Source: Bacillota bacterium | GTDB lineage: Bacteria > Bacillota_G > SHA-98 > UBA4971 | Length of the DNA: 7,833 bases | Direction: 5' to 3' | Assembly (NCBI GenBank): GCA_012512055.1 | Contig: JAAZEW010000221.1 | Location: forward strand, 1-7,833 | In this document: piece after piece, positions 1 to 5,358 of the stretch | How positions within the stretch are numbered: position 1 is the stretch's first letter | Layout: each line of letters begins with the position of its first letter | Program-made: the position numbers and the translations under genes | Notes under the pieces: model-generated | What the model was told of the DNA's origin: nothing | What the model saw: only the letters and a program-made list of their open reading frames with translations | Database searches by the model: none

Positions 1-200
1 AGGGGATGGTACAGGTTAGTGTGCCGGCTGCGCTTTATGCGGTTGCGAGTGCGGTTTTGGATGCGCCTGCAATCCATGAGGCATGGGATTTTCTCATCAA
101 GACATGGATGCCTGAAGCAGGATATTCCCATGCAGGTACAGAGGATTTTGAATTCTATCCGGAAGAGTGCGGCTGTGAGGTCTGGGTGCCCATAAAGTGA
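1..200 (+). CDS. GyrI-like / AraC effector-binding domain protein, C-terminal part (cut by window edge)
   Basis: The frame is open to the left edge and ends in TGA at 198-200, so only the last 65 or so residues are visible. They match the end of the GyrI-like small-molecule-binding domain found at the C terminus of AraC- and MerR-type regulators and in stand-alone GyrI-like proteins. The visible marks are a YAV strand, a helix with W-D-F and a T-W-M-P-E-x-G-Y stretch, an acidic D-F-E-F-Y segment containing the usual binding-pocket glutamate, and a closing V-W-V-P-I-K strand. The family binds hydrophobic or cationic small molecules. Whether a DNA-binding domain precedes it cannot be seen. An ATG at 6 is in frame but lies inside the domain and is not a credible start. 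Family assignment is by recognised pattern, not by a search. Confidence 0.6.
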   Translation, partial: GMVQVSVPAALYAVASAVLDAPAIHEAWDFLIKTWMPEAGYSHAGTEDFEFYPEECGCEVWVPIK

Positions 201-239
201 GGTAAGCGAGTTATCTGCACATGATGGGAGCCAATATGA

Positions 240-839
240 ATGGGCAAGTTTGATAAAGTCTTTGCCGGCATAATACTGGGTTTTATCATTCTGGCTGTCT
301 CCTTTTACGGATTTTGGTGGGGCGGTTTCGCCGCAGGCTTGGATGTAAAAGTCTCGGCCATTACCGGAATCATAGTGGGAATACTCATTGATGTCATCTT
401 CTTGGGAAAGCTGCTCCCCGGATTCTATCATCTTAGCAGATTAGCCTTGCTTTTGCTTTACGCAGCCTACTCCATTGGTATTTTCGGATTCTTCATGGGA
501 GTTCCTGTGTTCAATGTGGTCCCAGGCGTTCTCGCAGGCTTATATGTTGGAAGAAAAATGAAGATCACAGGACAGCCTCAGGCTGTATTCAAAGAAGAAA
601 TGCGAAAGATAGCCCGGTTTTCCTTAGTTGTCTTGCTATCTGTTTGCTTTTGCTCAGCATTTATGGCATTGCAAGACCCATTCACCGGAGCGAACCTTCG
701 AGGGATGTTGCATCTTAATTTCGAAGTAACGAAGACGCATGTTTGGCTCCTGATCATTTTGGGCGGCGCCGGGCTTTTACTATTACAACGTGTTCTCTTA
801 ATGATAGCCGGAAGAATGGCATATGAGAGCATTAGCTGA
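240..839 (+). CDS. Six-helix integral membrane protein of unknown function
   Basis: I do not recognise the family. The 199-residue protein is mostly hydrophobic, with likely membrane segments at about 8-31, 38-56, 63-83, 84-104, 124-144 and 167-189. A basic loop (residues 105-125, with R-K-M-K and E-E-M-R-K) lies between helices 4 and 5, and a more polar loop of about 20 residues (145-166) between helices 5 and 6. The start at 240 is the first one possible, because in-frame stops lie at 222 and 237. A GGGAG at 226-230 is a modest ribosome binding site about 9 bases upstream. An alternative ATG at 236 is in another frame and stops within a few codons. The gene follows the regulator-like gene by 39 bases and precedes a tiny membrane protein gene by 46, so co-transcription is plausible. 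No transporter signature or catalytic motif stands out. Confidence 0.7.
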   Translation: MGKFDKVFAGIILGFIILAVSFYGFWWGGFAAGLDVKVSAITGIIVGILIDVIFLGKLLPGFYHLSRLALLLLYAAYSIGIFGFFMGVPVFNVVPGVLAGLYVGRKMKITGQPQAVFKEEMRKIARFSLVVLLSVCFCSAFMALQDPFTGANLRGMLHLNFEVTKTHVWLLIILGGAGLLLLQRVLLMIAGRMAYESIS

Positions 840-885
840 CACCTTGAAAGCCGGTAAGTCAGTTTAATGGGAAGGAGGGATTACA

Positions 886-1014
886 GTGGAGTATGTGGGA
901 TTGCTGGCTCCGATTGCCTTTGTCTTCGCTATGAGCGCTTATTGTCAATTGAGCGCTTTGAGAAAAGAAGTAGAGAGCCTGAAGGAGGAAATAGCGAAGC
1001 TGAAGGTTAAGTAG
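886..1014 (+). CDS. Small membrane-anchored coiled-coil protein (42 aa)
   Basis: This short gene starts with GTG at 886 and ends at TAG 1012-1014. A near-perfect ribosome binding site (AAGGAGGG, 872-879) lies about 7 bases upstream, which is the main reason for calling it. The product begins V/M-E-Y-V-G-L-L-A-P and has one hydrophobic helix at about residues 4-24. A charged heptad-like tail follows (L-x-x-L-R-K-E-V-E-S-L-K-E-E-I-A-K-L-K), typical of a short coiled coil. Small Bacillota proteins with this design (one helix plus a cytoplasmic coiled coil) are common and mostly uncharacterised. The tail probably mediates oligomerisation or contact with a partner, perhaps a neighbouring membrane protein. 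The function is unknown and the partner is an inference from position only. Confidence 0.75.
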   Translation: MEYVGLLAPIAFVFAMSAYCQLSALRKEVESLKEEIAKLKVK

Positions 1015-1058
1015 CTGTGTTATTAGCGTTTGCTCTTGATGACATAACTACATGACGT

Positions 1059-1086
1059 TTGAACAAACCATCTTCCTCAGTATGAA
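1059..1086 (+). promoter_or_regulatory. Possible sigma-A type promoter before the S8 protease gene
   Basis: TTGAAC (1059-1064) and TATGAA (1081-1086) are separated by 16 bases, each matching four of six consensus positions. They lie about 57 bases ahead of the protease start, within a 128-base gap. The match is weak and could be chance; the gene may equally be read from upstream. Confidence 0.25.
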
Positions 1087-1142
1087 CAGAAGTCTTTCCC
1101 AGGTAGAAATCGTCGAGACACAAGTAGAGAGGCTGAGGCGAA

Positions 1143-2081
1143 ATGAAAAAGCTAGGTATTGCTCTGTTGCTTATCTCCCTGGTTATATCCTTGGGATTCA
1201 ACGTGTTTATGGCAAACTACATCGGTAAGCAGAATAGTAGTGCCCGGTCAAACTTGGTCTTCGGAGATGCAAACTCTCGGGATACCTACTTCACCCTCCA
1301 CAATGTAGCCAAGGCTCATGAGATATCCAAGGGAAAGGGAATTAAGGTAGGAATTCTCGATAATTCCTTCGGCTATAATCGTCATCCTGACCTATATTCA
1401 GGTGGGGCAGATTTCTCAGGCAAAGGTTTAGGGTACCTGGAGACAGATCACCATGGGTACTGGATGGCAGTCACTCTTAAAGAGATTGCTCCTGAAGCTA
1501 AAGTCTATGCGTTGGGTGTGGATTTTGACAATGAAGAAGCAAAGGTCCGGACGATGCTTGATGCTATAGAGTGGGCCATAGACAATGATCTCGATGTTCT
1601 CACGTATTCTTCCAGTCAGTTCTCAGAGGAGAATGAGAAGAAACTCAATGTAGTTGTGGACAAAGCTATGGAAAGAGGCATCGTAACTACGTTTATCCAT
1701 TATTATCATCCAGGCAACATCCTGCCTGACGGCCTATTCGCGTACAGAGGCGACGCGGATTATAACCGCAGAGAACCTGACCTAAACATCCTTCATTATG
1801 ATTATAACGTGTTGATTGTCCCCAGGTATCTTGAGTACCTGTCTTCCAGTGAAGAAGACCGGGCAAGACTGACACCTCCGTTTTTGTCCATGTCATCCAC
1901 CTCACCGGTTACCGCAGGCTTTGTAGCTCTGATGAAAAGCGTAAGGAATGACTTGCCGCCTGCTGAATACAAGAGAATCCTGATGGAAACCAGTAGGAGC
2001 TTAATCTATAAAGGAGAGGATTGCCCGCGGGTTCCTAACATATATGAAGCCGTGAAAGTGATTTCCGGTGGGTATATATAG
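1143..2081 (+). CDS. Membrane-anchored, divergent subtilisin-like (S8) serine peptidase
   Basis: The 312-residue protein starts with a signal peptide or membrane anchor (residues 1-25, K-K then a long hydrophobic run). The rest should be outside the membrane. The catalytic domain begins near residue 65. Asp73 lies in V-G-I-L-D-N-S (usual D-T/S-G). His104 lies in D-H-H-G-Y-W-M-A, followed by I-A-P-E-A-K-V-Y-A-L, which matches the usual H-G-T-H-V-A ... A-P-x-A-x-L region. Ser251 lies in S-M-S-S-T-S-P-V-T-A-G (usual G-T-S-M-A-x-P-x-V-A-G). The triad is therefore present but all three motifs are altered. The oxyanion asparagine region (about 179-192) has tyrosines where A-G-N is expected. There is no room for an ordinary I9 propeptide: only about 40 residues separate the anchor from the domain. 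GAGAGG at 1127-1132 or GAGG at 1135-1138 could serve as ribosome binding site. It may be a specialised protease or a catalytically weak S8 relative. Confidence 0.8.
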   Translation: MKKLGIALLLISLVISLGFNVFMANYIGKQNSSARSNLVFGDANSRDTYFTLHNVAKAHEISKGKGIKVGILDNSFGYNRHPDLYSGGADFSGKGLGYLETDHHGYWMAVTLKEIAPEAKVYALGVDFDNEEAKVRTMLDAIEWAIDNDLDVLTYSSSQFSEENEKKLNVVVDKAMERGIVTTFIHYYHPGNILPDGLFAYRGDADYNRREPDLNILHYDYNVLIVPRYLEYLSSSEEDRARLTPPFLSMSSTSPVTAGFVALMKSVRNDLPPAEYKRILMETSRSLIYKGEDCPRVPNIYEAVKVISGGYI

Positions 2082-2111
2082 AGACTCTTGTCTTAAGGGA
2101 GATCTTCTTAC

Positions 2112-2618
2112 ATGCCGGTAGAGATTAAGAAAGCGGAGCCTTCGGATGCTAAGTCCTTCGCAAGAATAAACGAAGTAATCTGGGGTACTCCTGCCACTAA
2201 GAGCATAATTGATTACTTCACTAAAGGTATTTCTCTCTTTAGAGACGGTTATTATCTGGCAGAGTCAAAAGGAGTATTTGTCGGCAGTTCTGAAGGCTTT
2301 CCAATAAGAGAGAAAATGCCTATTTCAATGCTGGCCGAAATAGAAAACCCGGTTGACCTGTTTGAACCTGAAGGCCGGTATTACTATATTCATATTATTC
2401 AAGTGTATCCTGAGTTTAGAAATATGGGCATAGGAGATATGCTGCTTAAGACACAGATTGATGTAGCGAGAAGCCTACACATACCTCAAGTCTGTGGAAT
2501 TGCAATCTCCAATCAATTGGGTCACTGGGTAAAGTCGGGTTTCAGAGTTGAGGGAGAAGAATGGGAGACATATAAAGACTTTGGATTATTTAAGTGGGTC
2601 AGTATGAATTTAAGGTAA
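2112..2618 (+). CDS. GNAT family N-acetyltransferase
   Basis: The 168-residue length is typical of a single GNAT domain, which transfers an acyl group from acetyl-CoA to an amine. The acetyl-CoA pyrophosphate-binding motif A is clear: I-I-Q-V-Y-P-E-F then R103-N-M-G-I-G108, followed by the helix D-M-L-L-K-T. The N terminus (V-E-I-K-K-A-E-P-S-D-A) is the usual first GNAT strand and turn. The C-terminal motif (G-H-W-V-K-S-G-F) matches the common F-Y-x-K-x-G-F but carries Trp139 where a tyrosine often acts as general acid, so the protonation route may differ. The substrate cannot be predicted. A good AAGGGAG (2095-2101) stands 10 bases before the ATG. It follows the S8 gene by 30 bases and is probably co-transcribed with it. 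A long gap follows, so it is likely the last gene of its unit. Confidence 0.85.
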   Translation: MPVEIKKAEPSDAKSFARINEVIWGTPATKSIIDYFTKGISLFRDGYYLAESKGVFVGSSEGFPIREKMPISMLAEIENPVDLFEPEGRYYYIHIIQVYPEFRNMGIGDMLLKTQIDVARSLHIPQVCGIAISNQLGHWVKSGFRVEGEEWETYKDFGLFKWVSMNLR

Positions 2619-2918
2619 AAGCAGGGGCAAGACAACCGCCGGCTGTGATACTGACGATAGGACAATGCACTGGCGGAACAGTGATTAAGCCGGCCAAAGG
2701 AATAAGAAGAGCGGCGAAAGAACAGCCCAGCAGGTTACTGAAAGCCTTCAAGTCTCTCCACAGGCATGTCGAAGTCTGTCTGAAAACCGAATAATAGACA
2801 AAAATCACTCGGAATAAGGCAGGATAATCTCTCCTGACAGCCAACTACTAGCAGTATTATGTCATAGCCGGAGCAAGCAGTTCATAGAAGTATTCTCTAA
2901 ACAGGAGGGATTGTATTA
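2619..2918 (+). other. 300-base intergenic region with nested inverted repeats
   Basis: No gene is convincing here. Two open frames (2594-2794 + and 2599-2844 -) overlap each other or the end of the GNAT gene, lack ribosome binding sites and look like no known protein. The first third contains inverted repeats: GCCGGCT (2638-2644) with AGCCGGC (2688-2694), enclosing ACTG (2650-2653) paired with CAGT (2679-2682), or alternatively a hairpin CACTG/CAGTG (2668-2672 with 2679-2683) with a GCGGAA loop. A second small hairpin (CAGGA 2820-2824 with TCCTG 2832-2836) lies further on. No T-run follows either of them, so they do not look like simple terminators. I cannot match the region to a known riboswitch. 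Confidence 0.4.
2834..2860 (+). promoter_or_regulatory. Possible sigma-A type promoter before the histidine phosphatase gene
   Basis: CTGACA (2834-2839) and TATTAT (2855-2860) each match five of six consensus bases, but the 15-base spacer is shorter than the preferred 17. The pair lies about 60 bases ahead of the ATG, a sensible place for a promoter after a 300-base gap. Confidence 0.35.
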
Positions 2919-3695
2919 ATGATCAGAAAGAACGTAGCTCTACTAATCACTGCCTTATTAATTCTGACGGTACCTATCTTTACAGCATGTGCACAGGAGG
3001 AAAGCAATACAGTTGCCGGTACCACCGTACTCTTGGTACGTCACGGCGAAACAGATTGGAATGCTCTGGGTTACTTACAAGGATGGGCAGATACTACGTT
3101 GAATGCTTCAGGACTCAGTGAGATCGAAGAATTGGGTGCTTCTTGGCGAGAGAAAGTCGGGATGAATGTAGACGTAATCTATTCCAGCACATTGAACCGC
3201 ACAAGGCAGAGCGCAGAGATTATCGCCAAACATCTTTCTATCAATCCTTTCGAAATAAGGCTTGAGCCTGATCTTAGGGAATTCAGCATTGGTATACTCA
3301 CCGGTGTACCCAGCTCCCAGCTCAAGGCTAACCCTGAGTTTCTGGATATCTATAAGAATTGGTCAGCAAACACTGACTATGCACAACCATCAGGTCCATC
3401 TGCTATGATTACTGACTATACCAAGCATTACCTGGAGGGCAAGGAGTTCCCGGGAGAGTCTCTGAATGCATGCAGAGATCGAGTATGGAACGCTCTTGAA
3501 AAAATCGTGTCTGAGAACAAAGGAAAGACAGTCCTAGTCTCTGCGCACGGAGGAGTCATCGGGATGGCCCTTTGCGTGGTTACGGATACCCCCGTTGAGA
3601 AGTATAACAAACTAGTTCCCGCGAACGCCTCTGTTACACAACTGAGATTTGAAGATAATGGCAGTGTAACATGGGTTGACGCTCCAAAAGAATAG
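2919..3695 (+). CDS. Exported lipoprotein of the histidine phosphatase (phosphoglycerate mutase-like) superfamily
   Basis: The 258-residue protein starts with a lipoprotein signal peptide: M-I-R-K, a hydrophobic stretch to about residue 20, then a lipobox-like F-T-A-C with Cys24 as the probable lipidation site. The mature domain carries the full set of histidine phosphatase motifs. Arg41-His42-Gly43-Glu44 contains the histidine that takes the phosphate; Arg94 lies in S-S-T-L-N-R-T-R-Q-S-A; Glu121 in L-R-E-F is the probable acid; His210 lies in S-A-H-G-G. An active phosphatase acting on the outer face of the membrane is therefore likely, not a glycolytic mutase. The substrate is unknown. AGGAGGG (2903-2909) stands 9 bases before the ATG, confirming the start and thus the signal peptide. 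The gene stands alone between two gaps of nearly 300 bases. Most family members are cytoplasmic, so the lipid anchor is the notable point. Confidence 0.88.
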   Translation: MIRKNVALLITALLILTVPIFTACAQEESNTVAGTTVLLVRHGETDWNALGYLQGWADTTLNASGLSEIEELGASWREKVGMNVDVIYSSTLNRTRQSAEIIAKHLSINPFEIRLEPDLREFSIGILTGVPSSQLKANPEFLDIYKNWSANTDYAQPSGPSAMITDYTKHYLEGKEFPGESLNACRDRVWNALEKIVSENKGKTVLVSAHGGVIGMALCVVTDTPVEKYNKLVPANASVTQLRFEDNGSVTWVDAPKE

Positions 3696-3971
3696 AGTGA
3701 CAATATCCTTGATGACAGCGTTGTCGTCCATTTCGAGGATGTGCCAGGCTTCCGAATAGATCAGGCCTTTGTGGCTTTTTGCTCGAGGGTCTGCACTACG
3801 ACATTATGTATCGTTGATGAATCTTTACTGTTCAGAGAAGGTTAGGGATTCCATCTGATACCGCATATTGGCACCGGGAGTAGGGAAAGGAGGGAGGGTC
3901 GAAACAGGTTCCTACTGCAATGACGTGTCACACGAGGAAACAAAACCTAAGAAAGAGGAGGTTGGAGACTC
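3696..3971 (+). other. 276-base gap before the transporter operon, no convincing gene
   Basis: This gap holds a terminator-like hairpin near its start (listed separately). It also holds a purine-rich stretch AAAGGAGGGAGGG (3886-3898) that looks like a ribosome binding site but has no ATG, GTG or TTG at a usable distance. The frame of the phosphatase gene stays open for about 49 codons past its stop, and a minus-strand frame is open from 3803 to 3612; neither has a start with a ribosome binding site. No promoter of good quality was found; the operon promoter should lie here. Confidence 0.4.
3743..3780 (+). terminator. Weak intrinsic terminator after the histidine phosphatase gene
   Basis: GCCAGGC (3743-3749) can pair with GCC (3765-3767) and TGGC (3772-3775), with a four-base bulge TTTG in the right arm. 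A run of five T follows at 3776-3780. The bulge and the 15-base loop make it a poor hairpin, but the place and the T-run fit a transcription end 50-80 bases after the stop codon. Confidence 0.35.
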
Positions 3972-4820
3972 TTGCCGGAACAAAAGACTGAGGCGGAACT
4001 GATCAAATTCGAAGGCAGAATACCTGTCTTTGTTCGTCTTCTCTTGACTGTCTTAGTGATTGTCATCATTACCGAACTTATCGGGACAAAGACGATTAAC
4101 GTCGGTATAGCAAATATCGTCTTACTTCCTATGCTTTATGCAGTGGTCATCGGAGTACTCATAACCCCTGATGTCCTGGGAAAGAGCATAACAGCCCTAC
4201 AGAATATAATCAGCAGTGAAGAGATAGCCCTGGCCGGCCCTCTGGTCACACTGGCTCTTTTGCCGCTCGGCGTCAAGTACGGGCTTCTGGTCGGTCCTGC
4301 TATTGGAAAAGTGGTGCAAGCCGGACCTGCGTTTATCCTGCAGGAGTTCGGAAACTTGGGAACCATATTGATTGGTCTTCCCGTTGCCCTTATGCTGGGC
4401 CTCCGAAGGGAAGCAATTGGAGCTACAGTGAGCATTTGCCGCGAGCCGACTCTCGGCATTATTGCAGAACGCTATGGTATCAACTCTCCTGAGGGGACAG
4501 GCGTCCTGGCAACATACCTGGTAGGGACCGTTCTTGGCACCATATTCTACGCGCTCTTGGGTTCCATAGCTACCCTCACCAAGCTTCATCCCTATGCTCT
4601 GGCTATGGCTTGTGGAATGGGGAGTGCCAGCATGATGACTGCTTCCGCCGGCGCCCTGGCGGCTTCAGTTCCGGAGATGGCAGATACTATTCTAGCCTAC
4701 GCTGCTACCAGTAATATGCTAACCGGGATAGACGGCGTGTATGCTGAAGTGTTCCTTGCGTTGCCTTTCGTAAACTGGCTATATAACAAAATCGGCCCGC
4801 GCAAAGGAGGCAACAAGTAA
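3972..4820 (+). CDS. DUF3100-like membrane transporter subunit
   Basis: The 282-residue protein is very hydrophobic with about seven to eight membrane segments (roughly 18-38, 43-65, 84-108, 128-146, 178-202, 205-230, 236-250 and 255-272). The region 144-195 (L-R-R-E-A-I-G-A, then C-R-E-P-T-L-G-I-I-A-E-R-Y-G, then S-P-E-G-T-G-V) is the pattern I associate with DUF3100 proteins, uncharacterised membrane proteins of Bacillota. A small-residue-rich G-M-G-S-A-S-M-M-T-A-S-A-G segment (215-227) resembles the re-entrant, substrate-contacting parts of secondary transporters. The start is a TTG at 3972: the first internal Met is residue 54, and AGAGGAGG (3954-3961) lies 10 bases upstream. The stop overlaps the next start as TAATG, after an internal AAAGGAGG, so the two products should be made in a fixed ratio and probably form one complex. 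The substrate is inferred from the hydrolase downstream, not from this sequence. Confidence 0.75.
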   Translation: MPEQKTEAELIKFEGRIPVFVRLLLTVLVIVIITELIGTKTINVGIANIVLLPMLYAVVIGVLITPDVLGKSITALQNIISSEEIALAGPLVTLALLPLGVKYGLLVGPAIGKVVQAGPAFILQEFGNLGTILIGLPVALMLGLRREAIGATVSICREPTLGIIAERYGINSPEGTGVLATYLVGTVLGTIFYALLGSIATLTKLHPYALAMACGMGSASMMTASAGALAASVPEMADTILAYAATSNMLTGIDGVYAEVFLALPFVNWLYNKIGPRKGGNK

Positions 4821-5284
4821 TGGGTTTAGATACACAAAAGACTTTCAACCAGCTAATCATAATGTTATTGGTTGGCGTAATGATCTTAATCGGACAGCGA
4901 GTGGGATATGGTATCCCTGTCATGAACGCCATACCGGGTATGCTCATAATAATCGCTATCTGCATGGCTTCTTTGATTATTAGGGACCTCATGCCCAATG
5001 TTAAGTTCCCTGCCTTTGCATGGGCTTCACTTATAGGGTTGATTCTGTGTATGCCTTTCATGCCTACGGCTGAAACGGTACTACGGTTTACCAAAGAGGT
5101 CAACTTCCTGGGTACAACCACACCCATCTTAGCTATTGCAGGCATATCAGTGGGCAACAGAATTGATGAATTCAAGAAGCTTAGTTGGAGGATAGTCATC
5201 ATTTCTTTCGTGGTTTTTGCAGGAACTTTCTTCGGATCAGCAATCATCGCGCATATTGTCCTTAAACTCCAAGGCATCATCTAA
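4820..5284 (+). CDS. Small membrane partner subunit of the DUF3100-like transporter
   Basis: The 154-residue protein has about five membrane segments (10-26, 35-54, 67-81, 98-113, 124-148) and a short hydrophilic N terminus. Conserved-looking spots are T-T-T-P-I-L-A-I-A-G-I-S-V-G (99-112), followed by R-I-D-E-F-K-K-L-S-W-R (114-124) and G-T-F-F-G-S-A-I-I-A (135-144). The G-S-A and G-I-S pairs suggest tight helix packing. It begins inside the stop codon of the previous gene (TAATG), with a perfect AAAGGAGG at 4803-4810, a clear case of translational coupling. The two genes recall paired small membrane proteins such as LrgA/LrgB, or a transporter split into two chains; this is an analogy, not a homology claim. 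The gene is followed within 14 bases by a strong hairpin. I do not know a function for this protein family. Confidence 0.72.
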   Translation: MGLDTQKTFNQLIIMLLVGVMILIGQRVGYGIPVMNAIPGMLIIIAICMASLIIRDLMPNVKFPAFAWASLIGLILCMPFMPTAETVLRFTKEVNFLGTTTPILAIAGISVGNRIDEFKKLSWRIVIISFVVFAGTFFGSAIIAHIVLKLQGII

Positions 5285-5297
5285 GTACACTAATACA

Positions 5298-5335
5298 GTG
5301 GGCAACTCCAAACGGGGTTGCCCACAATCTTATTT
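5298..5335 (+). terminator. Strong 12-bp hairpin between transporter genes and hydrolase gene (terminator or attenuator)
   Basis: The left arm (5298-5309, GTGGGCAACTCC) pairs with the right arm (5314-5325, GGGGTTGCCCAC) over 12 base pairs with one T-G wobble, closed by an AAAC tetraloop. The tail, AATCTTATTT, is T-rich but interrupted, so termination may be partial. The hairpin starts 14 bases after the transporter stop codon, and the hydrolase ATG lies 33 bases after it. It may end most transcripts after the transporter genes with some read-through, protect the upstream mRNA end, or mark an operon boundary. No promoter is visible in the short remaining space, which favours read-through. Confidence 0.75.
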
Positions 5336-5358
5336 CCTGAGGGAGAAAGGAGGATTCC

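Noticed and set aside
1007..1201. Minus-strand frame of 64 codons ahead of and overlapping the S8 gene
   Set aside because: It is antisense to the S8 signal peptide and the small coiled-coil gene end, with no ribosome binding site or domain.
2594..2844. Overlapping frames on both strands in the intergenic region (66 and 81 codons)
   Set aside because: Neither has a ribosome binding site or family resemblance; the plus frame starts inside the GNAT gene and the two occupy the same bases.
2820..2846. Minus-strand resemblance to a cobalamin riboswitch B12 box (CAGGAGA ... CCTGCC)
   Set aside because: The conserved box is broken by about six extra bases, no other riboswitch element is near, and no minus-strand gene follows.
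4136..4589. Two overlapping minus-strand frames opposite the DUF3100-like gene
   Set aside because: Both are antisense to a clear membrane protein gene, overlap each other and have no recognisable domain.
4705..5280. Long minus-strand open frame (191 codons) opposite the second transporter gene
   Set aside because: It lies wholly antisense to two coupled transporter genes with good ribosome binding sites and has no protein-family features; it is a codon-bias shadow.
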